Notes: generated from the sequence alone by a model not told the origin. A DNA stretch of 35,651 nt from Candidatus Hydrogenedentota bacterium (GCA_003557825.1 PWNM01000038.1:1-35651), one strand, 5' to 3'; counted from the first letter of the stretch, positions 9,845 through 19,100 are shown. Numbers and translations: made by a program.

Positions 9845-12139
9845 TTATTTCCCGAGCCAGACGGCAACTTTGTAGCTGCCACCCGGCTCCCATGGAAGAA
9901 TATCGGATGGATGCGGGGTTCCGTTCACGAGCATGGAAAGAATGCGACCATCCTCGTCCGGCCCCGCGTTGTGATAATCAATATTGTATGTAGCTCCTCT
10001 GAAGATTTTTCTGACGGAGCACTTTCTCCAATCAGGAGGTAAGCACGGATTGATCCTCAGACCCGTCATCTCAGGCTGCAACCCGAAGACATAGAAGGCG
10101 ATGTCCTTTAGAAGCCACGCCCCCGCTCCTGTTCTCCATGTTTGTCCCGCACGCGCGTACCTGTAGCCGGTTTCGAGCGGGAAGTATGAGTTGCACATGA
10201 TGTAGGGCTCACAGTGTTTCTGAACCCACTTGTGATTGGCGGGCAGCATCCGTTCGAGGTTGTTTTGAACCATTCGGTTGCGCTTCAGAATTGCGTCTGC
10301 AGCCGTCTTCCACGCATAGGCATGAATGTAGACACCACCGTTTTCATGCACGCCGGGCAGTTTTCTTGTCGTATCACCGATGTCCGAACGGGAATAGGTG
10401 TAAGGCGGCCATGCCATGCGCACGCCCAGATCGGTCATCATGTGGCGCTCCACCGCATCCATGGCGCGGATTTCCTTCCCGTCCATGCCGATGCCCGCCA
10501 TGACCGACCAGATTTGGGGCATGATGTGCATCTTGCCCTCGTCGTTCTCCATGGAGCCGAGTTTGTCGAGGTTGTCGGTGAAGGCGACCAGGTAGTGTCC
10601 GCCGTCCCACGCGACATCGTTGACAATTTCCTTCATCTGTTGGCCGCGTTCGCGGGCGAGTTTCGCATCGGCGGTGTTACCGGTGAGGCCGGCGATTTCG
10701 GCGAACTGCTTGTTGGCAAGGTACCACGCGATGGAGAGCCATACACTCATGCCACGGCCTTTCAAACCGACTTCGTTGAGGCAGTCATTCCAGTCGCCTC
10801 CGCCGATTTTCACGAGGCCCAGTTCGCCGCGCGAGTTCCACAGGAAGTCGACCGAGCGGCGGAGGTGTTCATAGACCGGCGCTTCACTCCCGTCGTTGAA
10901 GGGAACCATCTCTGCGAGAATGGAAAGGTCGCCAATCTCCTTGAGCAGGTGATAGACGTTGAAGGTTATCCAGACGGTATTGTCCATATACCCGCCACGA
11001 TCCTGCACCGATCCATCCAGAAATGTGCGGGGCGCGTAGCCGCTGCTGTATTGATAGGAGAGGATGCGCTTGGTCCGCTTCCATGCCAATTGCGGATTGT
11101 AGATGCCGAGGCATTCGCAGTCACAGTTGGTGTCCCTGAACCCGTTGTGGCGGACGCGTGCCCAGCGGCTCCCCATGCTGGTCTGGTGTTTGAGGAAACC
11201 GTTGAAGAGGTTGTTCAGGCCTTCGTCGGGGGTTTCGATATGGATGCCCGCGATATCGGCGGCAAGCCGGGCGGTGGTCGCCTCGAACTCGATTTCCACT
11301 TTGTCCGCATCGTCAAGAAGGCGCCCACGCACATCCGCGATTTCCTCCTCGCTGGTGGCAAAACCGGCCATGAAGTGCAGGGTGGTCTCTTCTCCGGGTT
11401 CGAGGTGGAGGGTGTGTTCGAGGGCAAAACAAATTTTCTCAGCGTAGCATTCACTATTTGAGCAGCCTCCGCGTTGCACCGCCAATGGTGTCGAATCATC
11501 TCCATAGGGGCCGATAAAGGCGTCGTTGCGGCCATCGTAACCGTTCTCCTGCGTTCCGCTCATGAGATAGCCGTAGACCCGTTTTGGTATGGCTGAGCCG
11601 AAAGATTGATAAGTCCGGCTGATCACCGCTTGCAAATCCTCATCAAAGTCGGCAGCCCCCATGTCATATGCTTGGGGACGGTAGAATGTGTCGATGGCGG
11701 TCTTTGCGTAGACCAATGTCTTGAGATCGCAGGCCTCCGGACGGTTGTTGCGAATTGTCAACGTCCAGATTTCACCGCAGTCATCGCGAGGAACAAAAAT
11801 CCGCAGCGTGGTCTCAATGCCTCTATGGGTGAGGGTTATCTCTGTGTAGCCAAGGCCATGAACACACCGGTAATTCTCGTACGGATAATGCACGGGCAGA
11901 GCATTTGCGGTCCAATACCCGCCGGCGACCGAATCCATGAGATACACCATCCTGTTGATCAGAAGCATGGCGCGGCGGCCCATGTCATCCTGGGCAAATC
12001 CCTCTCCGTAACCCACCTGGGAGGTGAAGGTAATGTAGTGATCATTCCAAAGATAATTGTACCAGTGCCGGGGAAGCTCGGGTTGGTGGATGACGTAGCG
12101 TTTTCCGCCGTCTTCGAAGTGACCGAATGGTTGGTTCAT
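9845..12139 (-). CDS. GH94-family glycoside phosphorylase (cellobiose/cellobionate phosphorylase-like)
   Basis: 764 aa; GGGDWNDCLNEVGLKGRGMSVWLSIAWYLA, GYAPRTFLDGSVQDRGGYMDNTVW and TGAGAWLLKDIAFYVFGLQP are characteristic of GH94. Confidence 0.88.
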   Translation of the reverse strand: MNQPFGHFEDGGKRYVIHQPELPRHWYNYLWNDHYITFTSQVGYGEGFAQDDMGRRAMLLINRMVYLMDSVAGGYWTANALPVHYPYENYRCVHGLGYTEITLTHRGIETTLRIFVPRDDCGEIWTLTIRNNRPEACDLKTLVYAKTAIDTFYRPQAYDMGAADFDEDLQAVISRTYQSFGSAIPKRVYGYLMSGTQENGYDGRNDAFIGPYGDDSTPLAVQRGGCSNSECYAEKICFALEHTLHLEPGEETTLHFMAGFATSEEEIADVRGRLLDDADKVEIEFEATTARLAADIAGIHIETPDEGLNNLFNGFLKHQTSMGSRWARVRHNGFRDTNCDCECLGIYNPQLAWKRTKRILSYQYSSGYAPRTFLDGSVQDRGGYMDNTVWITFNVYHLLKEIGDLSILAEMVPFNDGSEAPVYEHLRRSVDFLWNSRGELGLVKIGGGDWNDCLNEVGLKGRGMSVWLSIAWYLANKQFAEIAGLTGNTADAKLARERGQQMKEIVNDVAWDGGHYLVAFTDNLDKLGSMENDEGKMHIMPQIWSVMAGIGMDGKEIRAMDAVERHMMTDLGVRMAWPPYTYSRSDIGDTTRKLPGVHENGGVYIHAYAWKTAADAILKRNRMVQNNLERMLPANHKWVQKHCEPYIMCNSYFPLETGYRYARAGQTWRTGAGAWLLKDIAFYVFGLQPEMTGLRINPCLPPDWRKCSVRKIFRGATYNIDYHNAGPDEDGRILSMLVNGTPHPSDILPWEPGGSYKVAVWLGK

Positions 12140-12228
12140 GCCGTGTATTTACTGGTCAGTGTTAAGGATTCAATTACATTCGCTTCGTTCAAGCGGCGGA
12201 CGGAAAGGAATATGTGTGTATCACGGTG

Positions 12229-12262
12229 AAAAAAATCCCACCGGATTTTAAATCCGGCGGGA
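12229..12262 (-). terminator. Rho-independent terminator downstream of the PEP-CTERM gene
   Basis: Inverted repeat ccaccggattttaaatccggcggg next to an A7 run (T-run on the minus strand), just after the stop of 12295-13005. Confidence 0.8.
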
Positions 12263-12294
12263 ACAGAATATGTCCGGCTTGTGGAAGTGATTCC

Positions 12295-13005
12295 TTAGCT
12301 TTTGTGGCGCCGGCGCAAATAGACAAGTCCAATGACAATCAGGCCCATGAAAGCCGCATAGGCGGAGGGCTCGGGAATTACGGTGATACCATCTGATTGT
12401 AAGTCGCGGACACCATCGCTACTGCTCCAACCGGCGACAAACTGAAAGCGATCTACTGGAAGAACATTATTATTCCAATAGTTTGTCGTGACCGACAAAT
12501 TCTCATCATTGTTGACAGTCACATATAGAGCGGTCTCGTCCCATTCTATTACAACATCAAGAAGTTCGCCCGGCTGCAGGGCCGAGAAATTGATAGGCTG
12601 ATATTCATTCCACGCCGTGCCGTGGAATACACGGAGTTCTGTAGAACTCTCAAGGCGAAGACGGATCAATTCTGCAGAAGTTGCCCAATTAAAAAGGGAG
12701 AAGTAGCCCTGGTTGCCGGTAGAGCCAAAATCTGAACCGAGCGTAAAAGATACGGATCCAACACTTTGAGGATCAAAAACCGGTGATCTCAAGTTGGCAT
12801 CTCCGCCGTTGTCATTTGTCAACTGCATTCCGGCATCGGAGAAAGTCAGCGTATTCGCAGGGGCAGCGTTATCCAGAATAATATCCCAGCCTTCGGCCTG
12901 TAGTCCGGCGATTGTTGTGTCTTCGGTAAACGATGTGACTAAAATTGCCCCGGACATCACAAATGGGCAAAGTAGCAGTAGCGTAATTGTCTTGATTGTT
13001 TTCAT
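12295..13005 (-). CDS. PEP-CTERM sorting-domain-containing secreted protein
   Basis: Signal peptide MKTIKTITLLLLCPFVMSGA; C-terminus VIPEPSAYAAFMGLIVIGLVYLRRRHKS is a PEP-CTERM motif plus TM helix plus basic tail. Confidence 0.92.
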   Translation of the reverse strand: MKTIKTITLLLLCPFVMSGAILVTSFTEDTTIAGLQAEGWDIILDNAAPANTLTFSDAGMQLTNDNGGDANLRSPVFDPQSVGSVSFTLGSDFGSTGNQGYFSLFNWATSAELIRLRLESSTELRVFHGTAWNEYQPINFSALQPGELLDVVIEWDETALYVTVNNDENLSVTTNYWNNNVLPVDRFQFVAGWSSSDGVRDLQSDGITVIPEPSAYAAFMGLIVIGLVYLRRRHKS

Positions 13006-13055
13006 TTTTTATATGTTCGTTTTTTTGTTTTTGGTGTGTTTTCACTTACAGCAGC

Positions 13056-13117
13056 TCAGGCGATCACAGCCCGATTTGCGGTAAATTCTGAAAGTCATAA
13101 TGACTGAAACGCTCATT
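13056..13117 (-). pseudogene. Possible relic of a 2-hydroxyacid dehydrogenase 3' end upstream of a PEP-CTERM gene
   Basis: Minus strand reads ...LSEFTANRAVIA*, compared with the intact dehydrogenase terminus TESTADWAVMA* at 29855. Confidence 0.35.
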
Positions 13118-13149
13118 AGATAAGGGTAAGAGTAAGGGTGAATTTGGAT

Positions 13150-13608
13150 TCAGATTCCCATGCAAACCTCTGTGAAAAGTTTACGCAAGAAAAATCCGCA
13201 GAATTTTTTTCTTAAAAACCACGCATCAAGAGTGTAAAAGAGTTCCGCGGTCGTCCACAGGCTGTTACGATGAATCGTAAATCCATTCCGAGTTGGGAGG
13301 CGACCGAAGAGCCTGTCGGCTGCTTTCCCGATGGCCGGGACCGTCGCCGCGACGCGGATGAGATTGCCGTTGGCCGTGGCCACAAAGTTAACGCCGCCGG
13401 CCCAGATTTCGCAGGGCGTGCGGCCGGGCGCGACGGTCAGGATGACGGCGGTGCCACTGGTGCGCGAGGTGACGCTGGATTCCCCGATGCTTTCCTCCGG
13501 ATCGGACGGGTCAAGGGAACCCACGAGGTTCCCGCCCGCCCTAATGAGCGTGTCCCTCCATCCTGTCCCTCTATCCAACGAAGCCTGCGGATCATTATAC
13601 TCTATCAC
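13150..13608 (-). pseudogene. Possible degenerate duplicate of the GH10 protein C-terminal module
   Basis: The ORF abuts the GH10 stop codon; VIEYNDPQASLD...GGN and AATVPAIGKAADRLFGRL resemble the GH10 terminus FEYSTDLASWS...GGN / ITVAPSAAPDGRLFGRIRG. Confidence 0.3.
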
Positions 13609-16600
13609 GGCTGTCCCCTGATACGACCAAAGAGGCGACCGTCCGGCGCGGCGGACGGCGCGACTGTTATCGTCACTGTTTGCAGACCTTCAGCCGGCGT
13701 GTCCGCTTCGATGCTGACGTTGCCGCCGGAGCTTGCCGGTATGCTCTGACTGCTCCAACTCGCAAGGTCGGTGCTGTATTCAAACGTCAGGTCAACGGCC
13801 TCCACCGCATCCGTACGTCGAATGAAGCGGAACAACAACTCACCGTTGGCATTGAACTCAGCCTCAGGCATATTGGCGCTGAAGGGCACGGTCGGGTCGC
13901 CATCGAAAACGAATTCAAACAGATTAGGGAAGCCATCGCCGTCCGGATCCGCGTTGAAAGCGCCATCGCCGTCACTAAGCTCAAATTGTCCGAGCCATGC
14001 AAGATAATTGGGATCATAGGCTTCACCTTCGACCACCAATTGCAAGCCACCCTCCTGGAAGAATGCCGTGCGCCCATCCGGCAGGGTAACCGGGCTACGA
14101 AAATCCAAACCTTCAACCGTACCCGCAATCAGCGTGTAGGAGCCGTTTTCGACATGGCTCCAATCGGTCGCGCCGCCATCAGCACTTACCAGATCGTTAA
14201 CACTGAAGCCGCTGGAGAGGGTTACCGTGCCCGACACCGTCAATGTGGCATCCATGTCAAACACATATTTTGCCCCCTCGGCGAGCCTCACTCCCCCGGC
14301 CAGTGAACCGTTGCCGCCGATACGGGCACCGCTTGCCACAGTCACCATGCTGGTGCTGCCTATGCTGCCATCGACAATCAGTCCACCCGCATTGACATGC
14401 GTTGCGCCCGAATACGTATTCACCCCGGACAGCGTTAATTGCCCTCCCCCTCCAATCATGAGGGATTGAGCGCCCGACGAGCCTCCGGTAATCGGTGTTG
14501 AAATCGCCGCGCTGACGCCGGGCGCAACGTTGATCGAACGATCCGGGCTGTCGATAAGCGTAAGCGTATTGCTGCCAGACCTCGTGAGCACATATCCGGA
14601 AGATTCGAACAAGAGCGAGCGCGCCGAAACATTCTCGGTGATGGTCACCGTGCCCGCTGTGCCGCTAAACATGGCATTGGCCTCGTTGCGGTTGCGCCAA
14701 CTGATCCTCGGGTATCCACTGCCGATATCCCAATTGGCGGTGCTGAGATTCCAGCTTGCCGATCCGCCGTCACTTGCCGCGTCGCCGGTTCCACCGGCGT
14801 CGGATCCGTCCCAGAAAAAGTTTCTGGCCAGGGCATTGGCGACACCGAAATAGGCGGGTTTGCGTTGATGATTGTGATCGAACAACAGTGCATGGCCGGA
14901 ACCGGGACGATGATTGGGAATCCAGGAATTCGTATCGCTATACCCCCAAATGAAGACCGCCGGAGCATTCGGCTGCGCGAGTGCCGTCGCAACGATTCGC
15001 TCGTATTGCACGCCCTGCTCTGCCAATTGCTGGGCGGTTACATTGCCTTCGCTGTTTGGGCTGTCCGTATTCAAGGACAGATCCAATTCCGTTATGATAC
15101 ATTCCAAGCCAAGACCTGCCAGAAAAGTGAATGTATCGCGAAGGCGGTTTGCATCCGTGGTACTGAAGCCTCCCGAACCGTTTTGATTAGGGCCGACAAA
15201 GTGACCTTGCAGACCTACACCTGTGACCGGCACACCGCGGGAAACCATCCCGCTTATCATGTTTCTCATGCGGGTGTTCTTGTAACCGTAAAGTCCTCCG
15301 GAAAGCTCAATATTATAGTCATTATACACCAACCGCACATCCGGATCAGCCTCGCGGGCGGCAATGAACAATGCATCAATAAACGCTTGTTTGCTCTGCA
15401 CACCATCATACCAGGTGCCGGATCGGAAGGTGCCGCCAATTAAAGGAATATCCGAGATCGCCTCGTTGATCACATCCCACTCGTAGATCTCCGGAGCATG
15501 CTCGCGGCAATAGGTCAAAAGTGCCTTGATGTATGAAGTGGCAAATGCGGTGATCTGGGAGGAACTCCAGCCGGGAGCCTCGGAATCAAGCCAGTCTGGT
15601 ATTTGCTCATGCCAGATCAAAGCATGGCCGCGGATTTTGCTCACGCCGTTGGAACGCGCGATTTGAACCATCCTGTCGATCTCAAACGTATTGATGTCGG
15701 ATACCTGAACATTAAATGGATCCGCCGGGCGATTTCGCAGCATAGACCGCATCTTATGATTATTCTCTGCCACATAGCCGTTAAACTCAGCTGCCAGAAT
15801 ATCCCGCTTCTGCTGTGGAATCTGTGGCGATCCCGAGGTAAAATTGGAGAGCATTTGCCAACTCACGGCCGTGCCAATAATAACGCCACGGTCCTCGGCG
15901 AGATCGCGCAGAGAAGTCGCATAGGCGGAAGGCCCGGGAACGACAGTGATTCCATCTGATTGTAAGTCGCGGACACCAGTGCTACTGCTCCAACCGGCGA
16001 CAAACTGAAAGCGATCTACTGGAAGAACAACACTATTAAAATAGCTTGCTGTGACCGACAAATTCTCATCATTGTTGACAGTCACATATATAGCTGTCTC
16101 GTCCCATTCTATTACAACATCAAGAAGTTCGCCCGGCTGCAAAGCCGAAAAATTGATAGCCTGAAATTGATCCCACTCCGTGCCGTGGTACACACGGAGT
16201 TGTGTAGAACTCTCAAGGCGAAGACGGGTCAATTCCGCAGGAGTTGCCCAATTATAAAGGGAGAAGTAGCCCTGGTTGCCGGTAGAGCCAAAATCTGAAC
16301 CGAGCGTAAAAGATACGGATCCAACACTTTGAGGAGCAAAAACCGGTGATCTCAAGTTGGCAGTTCCGCCGTTGTCATTTGTCAACTGCATTCCGGCATC
16401 GGAGAAGGTCAGCGTATTCGCAGGGGCAGCGTTATCCAGAATAATACCCCAGCCTTCGGCTGCGAGTCCTTCAATAGTCGTCCCGGCGTTAAACTGTGTG
16501 CTTAAAATTGCCCCGGGCATTTCCCATTCGCCGTCGTCGTCGTCGAAGTCATTGACGACGATTCCCGTTGAGGCCACGGCTCGGGTCCCGGAACTTGTGG

Positions 16601-17171
16601 TCCAACCCGCGGTGAACTCAAAGCCATCAACCGACAAACCGGCGTTCCGGTAGCCCACGGTGGTCAGCAAATCGCCGTCCAGGTAGATGTCGACAAACTC
16701 ACCATCCCATTCCAAAGTGATGTCGAGGAGTTGCCCGCCCTGTGCAAGGTTGAAGTTGGGGACCACAAGGTCCAACTCCACGTCACCGACCACACGAAGG
16801 GTCGTGTTGTTTTGCTGCAGAATAAGGCGAATGACCTCATTATTGGCACCCCAACCGGCCACAAGCGCAAACCGGCCATGCGTGCCCGTCAAGCTGGCAT
16901 CGGTACCCAGGGTTAACTGAGCTGTGCCTGCGGCAACACTCGTGAATTCAGGCGAACGCAGGTAATAGGCTCCGCCTCCGGTGTTTTCCAACTTCATACC
17001 GGCGCCGGAGAAGGTGAGGCTGTTATCCGCGAGGGCATCGGCGCTGACCGTCCAACCTTCGCCCTGTAGACCGGCCACAGTTGTGTCGGCAGTAAACTGT
17101 TTGCTTAAAACGGCCCCGGACATCAGAAGCGGGCAAAGTAGCAGTAAGGCAATTGTCCTGATTGTTTTCAT
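13605..17171 (-). CDS. Multidomain secreted GH10 endo-xylanase: two N-terminal PEP-CTERM-protein-like domains, GH10, autotransporter-associated beta-strand repeat, TSP3-like C-terminus
   Basis: Start MKTIRTIALLLLCPLLMSGAV at 17171; GH10 motifs GHALIWHEQIPDWL, WDVINEAISD and CIITELDLSL; GGGQLTLSGVNTYSGATHVNAGGLIVDGS repeat; DPDGDGFPNLFEFVFDGDP. Confidence 0.9.
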   Translation of the reverse strand: MKTIRTIALLLLCPLLMSGAVLSKQFTADTTVAGLQGEGWTVSADALADNSLTFSGAGMKLENTGGGAYYLRSPEFTSVAAGTAQLTLGTDASLTGTHGRFALVAGWGANNEVIRLILQQNNTTLRVVGDVELDLVVPNFNLAQGGQLLDITLEWDGEFVDIYLDGDLLTTVGYRNAGLSVDGFEFTAGWTTSSGTRAVASTGIVVNDFDDDDGEWEMPGAILSTQFNAGTTIEGLAAEGWGIILDNAAPANTLTFSDAGMQLTNDNGGTANLRSPVFAPQSVGSVSFTLGSDFGSTGNQGYFSLYNWATPAELTRLRLESSTQLRVYHGTEWDQFQAINFSALQPGELLDVVIEWDETAIYVTVNNDENLSVTASYFNSVVLPVDRFQFVAGWSSSTGVRDLQSDGITVVPGPSAYATSLRDLAEDRGVIIGTAVSWQMLSNFTSGSPQIPQQKRDILAAEFNGYVAENNHKMRSMLRNRPADPFNVQVSDINTFEIDRMVQIARSNGVSKIRGHALIWHEQIPDWLDSEAPGWSSSQITAFATSYIKALLTYCREHAPEIYEWDVINEAISDIPLIGGTFRSGTWYDGVQSKQAFIDALFIAAREADPDVRLVYNDYNIELSGGLYGYKNTRMRNMISGMVSRGVPVTGVGLQGHFVGPNQNGSGGFSTTDANRLRDTFTFLAGLGLECIITELDLSLNTDSPNSEGNVTAQQLAEQGVQYERIVATALAQPNAPAVFIWGYSDTNSWIPNHRPGSGHALLFDHNHQRKPAYFGVANALARNFFWDGSDAGGTGDAASDGGSASWNLSTANWDIGSGYPRISWRNRNEANAMFSGTAGTVTITENVSARSLLFESSGYVLTRSGSNTLTLIDSPDRSINVAPGVSAAISTPITGGSSGAQSLMIGGGGQLTLSGVNTYSGATHVNAGGLIVDGSIGSTSMVTVASGARIGGNGSLAGGVRLAEGAKYVFDMDATLTVSGTVTLSSGFSVNDLVSADGGATDWSHVENGSYTLIAGTVEGLDFRSPVTLPDGRTAFFQEGGLQLVVEGEAYDPNYLAWLGQFELSDGDGAFNADPDGDGFPNLFEFVFDGDPTVPFSANMPEAEFNANGELLFRFIRRTDAVEAVDLTFEYSTDLASWSSQSIPASSGGNVSIEADTPAEGLQTVTITVAPSAAPDGRLFGRIRGQP

Positions 17172-17212
17172 TTTTGAAAATGTTTGTTTTGTTGGGTATT
17201 GTTTACAGTATT

Positions 17213-17275
17213 TCAGGCGGTCACGGCTAAAATTGCGGTGAATTCTGAAAGGCATGGATGGCCGGAACGCTCGTT
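17213..17275 (-). pseudogene. Possible relic of a 2-hydroxyacid dehydrogenase C-terminus
   Basis: Minus strand encodes NERSGHPCLSEFTAILAVTA*, compared with YERDGYPTVTESTADWAVMA* at the end of 29855-30889 (10/20 identical by eye, same stop position). Confidence 0.45.
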
Positions 17276-17366
17276 GGTGAAGGGTGAGGTAAAGGGCATG
17301 ATTTGATTCCGAACTCCATGAGAACATACGTGAAAATTTTCCTCAAGAAAATTCCGCAGGCGCAAA

Positions 17367-17441
17367 ACAGGAACGCAAAGGACATTGACAGATCGCGCTC
17401 CGAACCTACTTTTCGCCCTCTTCCTTGGACAGCCGCGCGCC
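17367..17441 (+). repeat. Dispersed direct repeat, copy 1
   Basis: 46 bp identical (acaggaacgcaaaggacattgacagatcgcgctccgaacctacttt) plus about 29 bp at roughly 80% identity to 26181-26255. Confidence 0.95.
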
Positions 17442-17611
17442 TCTTCACCCTAGTGCGCGGCGTGATATGGGACCGCCACGGGCTCTTCGAACTCGCCGAC
17501 TACGATGGGGCAGCACGGCACCTATACCGGATGTGCCCGAGTCCTCAACAGGCATATTTACCGGGGTTCAGCCCCTGATCCTGTGGGACGACATCATTCT
17601 TAAACGCGCAG

Positions 17612-17640
17612 GGCCCGCCGGAAGGCGGGCCTCATTTTAT
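17612..17640 (+). terminator. Hairpin plus T-rich tail, no intact + strand gene upstream
   Basis: ggcccgcc-ggaa-ggcgggcc followed by tcattttat. Confidence 0.6.
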
Positions 17641-17752
17641 ACCGAAATGCCCGCCGCAGCCGACTGCGGCATTGCCAGTTCGATCGGATGTGTCGCCGGA
17701 TGATTTTCTCGACAGCAGGCTGTCTTCTTGAATTCGAAATTGGTTAACCCGA

Positions 17753-19003
17753 TCACGGTGAGCGCTTTTCGACTTCTTCCATAGCGATCTCACTCCAACG
17801 GAAAAGACGTTGAGGGTCGTTTCGCACCGTGCTGATATCTTTCATGATCAGCTCAAAACTGCACCCCTCAGCCTGGTCCAGCAAACGCACAATATCCTGC
17901 CGCGCCTGACTTTCGTTGAACACATCGGTGGCAAACACTGCCGGATTCGGCTTTATCGACAACACGTATTCGCCTGCGCCGCTCTCAAGGCCTTTTGGAA
18001 TATCGAACCATGGGCTCACGGAAATCTTCCGGAGATTGGGAATGCGTCGCAGGATGCCGATTTTGTTGTGCAGCGGTTCGCAACATCCATAGTATGTCAT
18101 ACCCCAGCGTTCCAGCCAACGCATCTCGTGCTTGAGCGAAAATTCCCAATGCATGTCGGGCGACACGTCCGATAAGATCTGTGCATTTCCACATCCCCAG
18201 AGACTTTGGCATGGCAACCCATCCCTTGCATCCGTCTCTCCGGGTAAATCGCGAGTATATCCGTAAGCGCCAGACCCGACCCGCACATTGAGGGCTCCGG
18301 AATCCAACAGGCCAAGACTTTCCATCTGATCCAGCTCGTGCATTTTGGCGTCAACATATCGCGCGACGAGAGCGTCCACGAAGTCGGGTCGCAAGATCAA
18401 GTCCATCAATATTTCCTGTATATCGACCAGACGAATCAGTTTGTCCCAAGGTGTGAACCAGATATGACGAACACCCGTGAGCCGTACCGGAGCTACGCCT
18501 TCGAGGATGACCGAAAGCATCTCGTAACGGCGTTGCGTTTCTTTCTCATCGCAGGTGACAACCGGCATCTGGATCTTTTCGATGTCTTCCATCTCAGAGA
18601 TCTGGGCATCAAAATGCTGCGAAACAACCGTATCATGAGCGATGGTCGCACCTTTCTGGTTGATGCCGATCCCCGTGGATGAAAACACCTTCGGACATTC
18701 CACTTCGGGCCGAATAATGGAATCAACGGGATAATGCCTCCAGCGGTAAAGGGTGCGTCTGAGTCCTGCTTCAATTGAATTCAAAAACGGATCGATGCAT
18801 TGGCACTGCAACTCTGTCGAATGCGCGGCCAACTCCGCCATCGGCTCTTCGTTTATGTACACAAGCGGACGCGTGGGTTCCCTGTCATTCAGCCGTCGCC
18901 AGAGTTCGGCCTTCTCCGACTGAATCGGCAGCGAACCGATCTCAACAATTTCAGCGGCAAGTTGGCGCAAAACATCGCGGTCTTGTGTGGAAAACTCTGG
19001 CAT
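17753..19003 (-). CDS. Uroporphyrinogen decarboxylase (URO-D)-superfamily-like protein
   Basis: 416 aa; overall layout ALNVRVGSGAYGYTRDLP ... WERWGMTYYGCCEPLHNKIGILRRIPNLRKISVSPW resembles URO-D/methyltransferase-like proteins common in Verrucomicrobia. Confidence 0.6.
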   Translation of the reverse strand: MPEFSTQDRDVLRQLAAEIVEIGSLPIQSEKAELWRRLNDREPTRPLVYINEEPMAELAAHSTELQCQCIDPFLNSIEAGLRRTLYRWRHYPVDSIIRPEVECPKVFSSTGIGINQKGATIAHDTVVSQHFDAQISEMEDIEKIQMPVVTCDEKETQRRYEMLSVILEGVAPVRLTGVRHIWFTPWDKLIRLVDIQEILMDLILRPDFVDALVARYVDAKMHELDQMESLGLLDSGALNVRVGSGAYGYTRDLPGETDARDGLPCQSLWGCGNAQILSDVSPDMHWEFSLKHEMRWLERWGMTYYGCCEPLHNKIGILRRIPNLRKISVSPWFDIPKGLESGAGEYVLSIKPNPAVFATDVFNESQARQDIVRLLDQAEGCSFELIMKDISTVRNDPQRLFRWSEIAMEEVEKRSP

Positions 19004-19100
19004 GTCAGCTCCTCCCTTTGTGTGTGCCCGGCATGGGCGTGATGTGATCGGGTAAAAATCCCGTGTATCATGGACCCACGGAAAACCGAGTTACTAGACA

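Noticed and set aside
10214-11461. Long + strand ORF (415 aa)
   Set aside because: Lies antisense inside the clear GH94 gene; His/Val/Ala-rich composition typical of a shadow ORF in GC-rich DNA.
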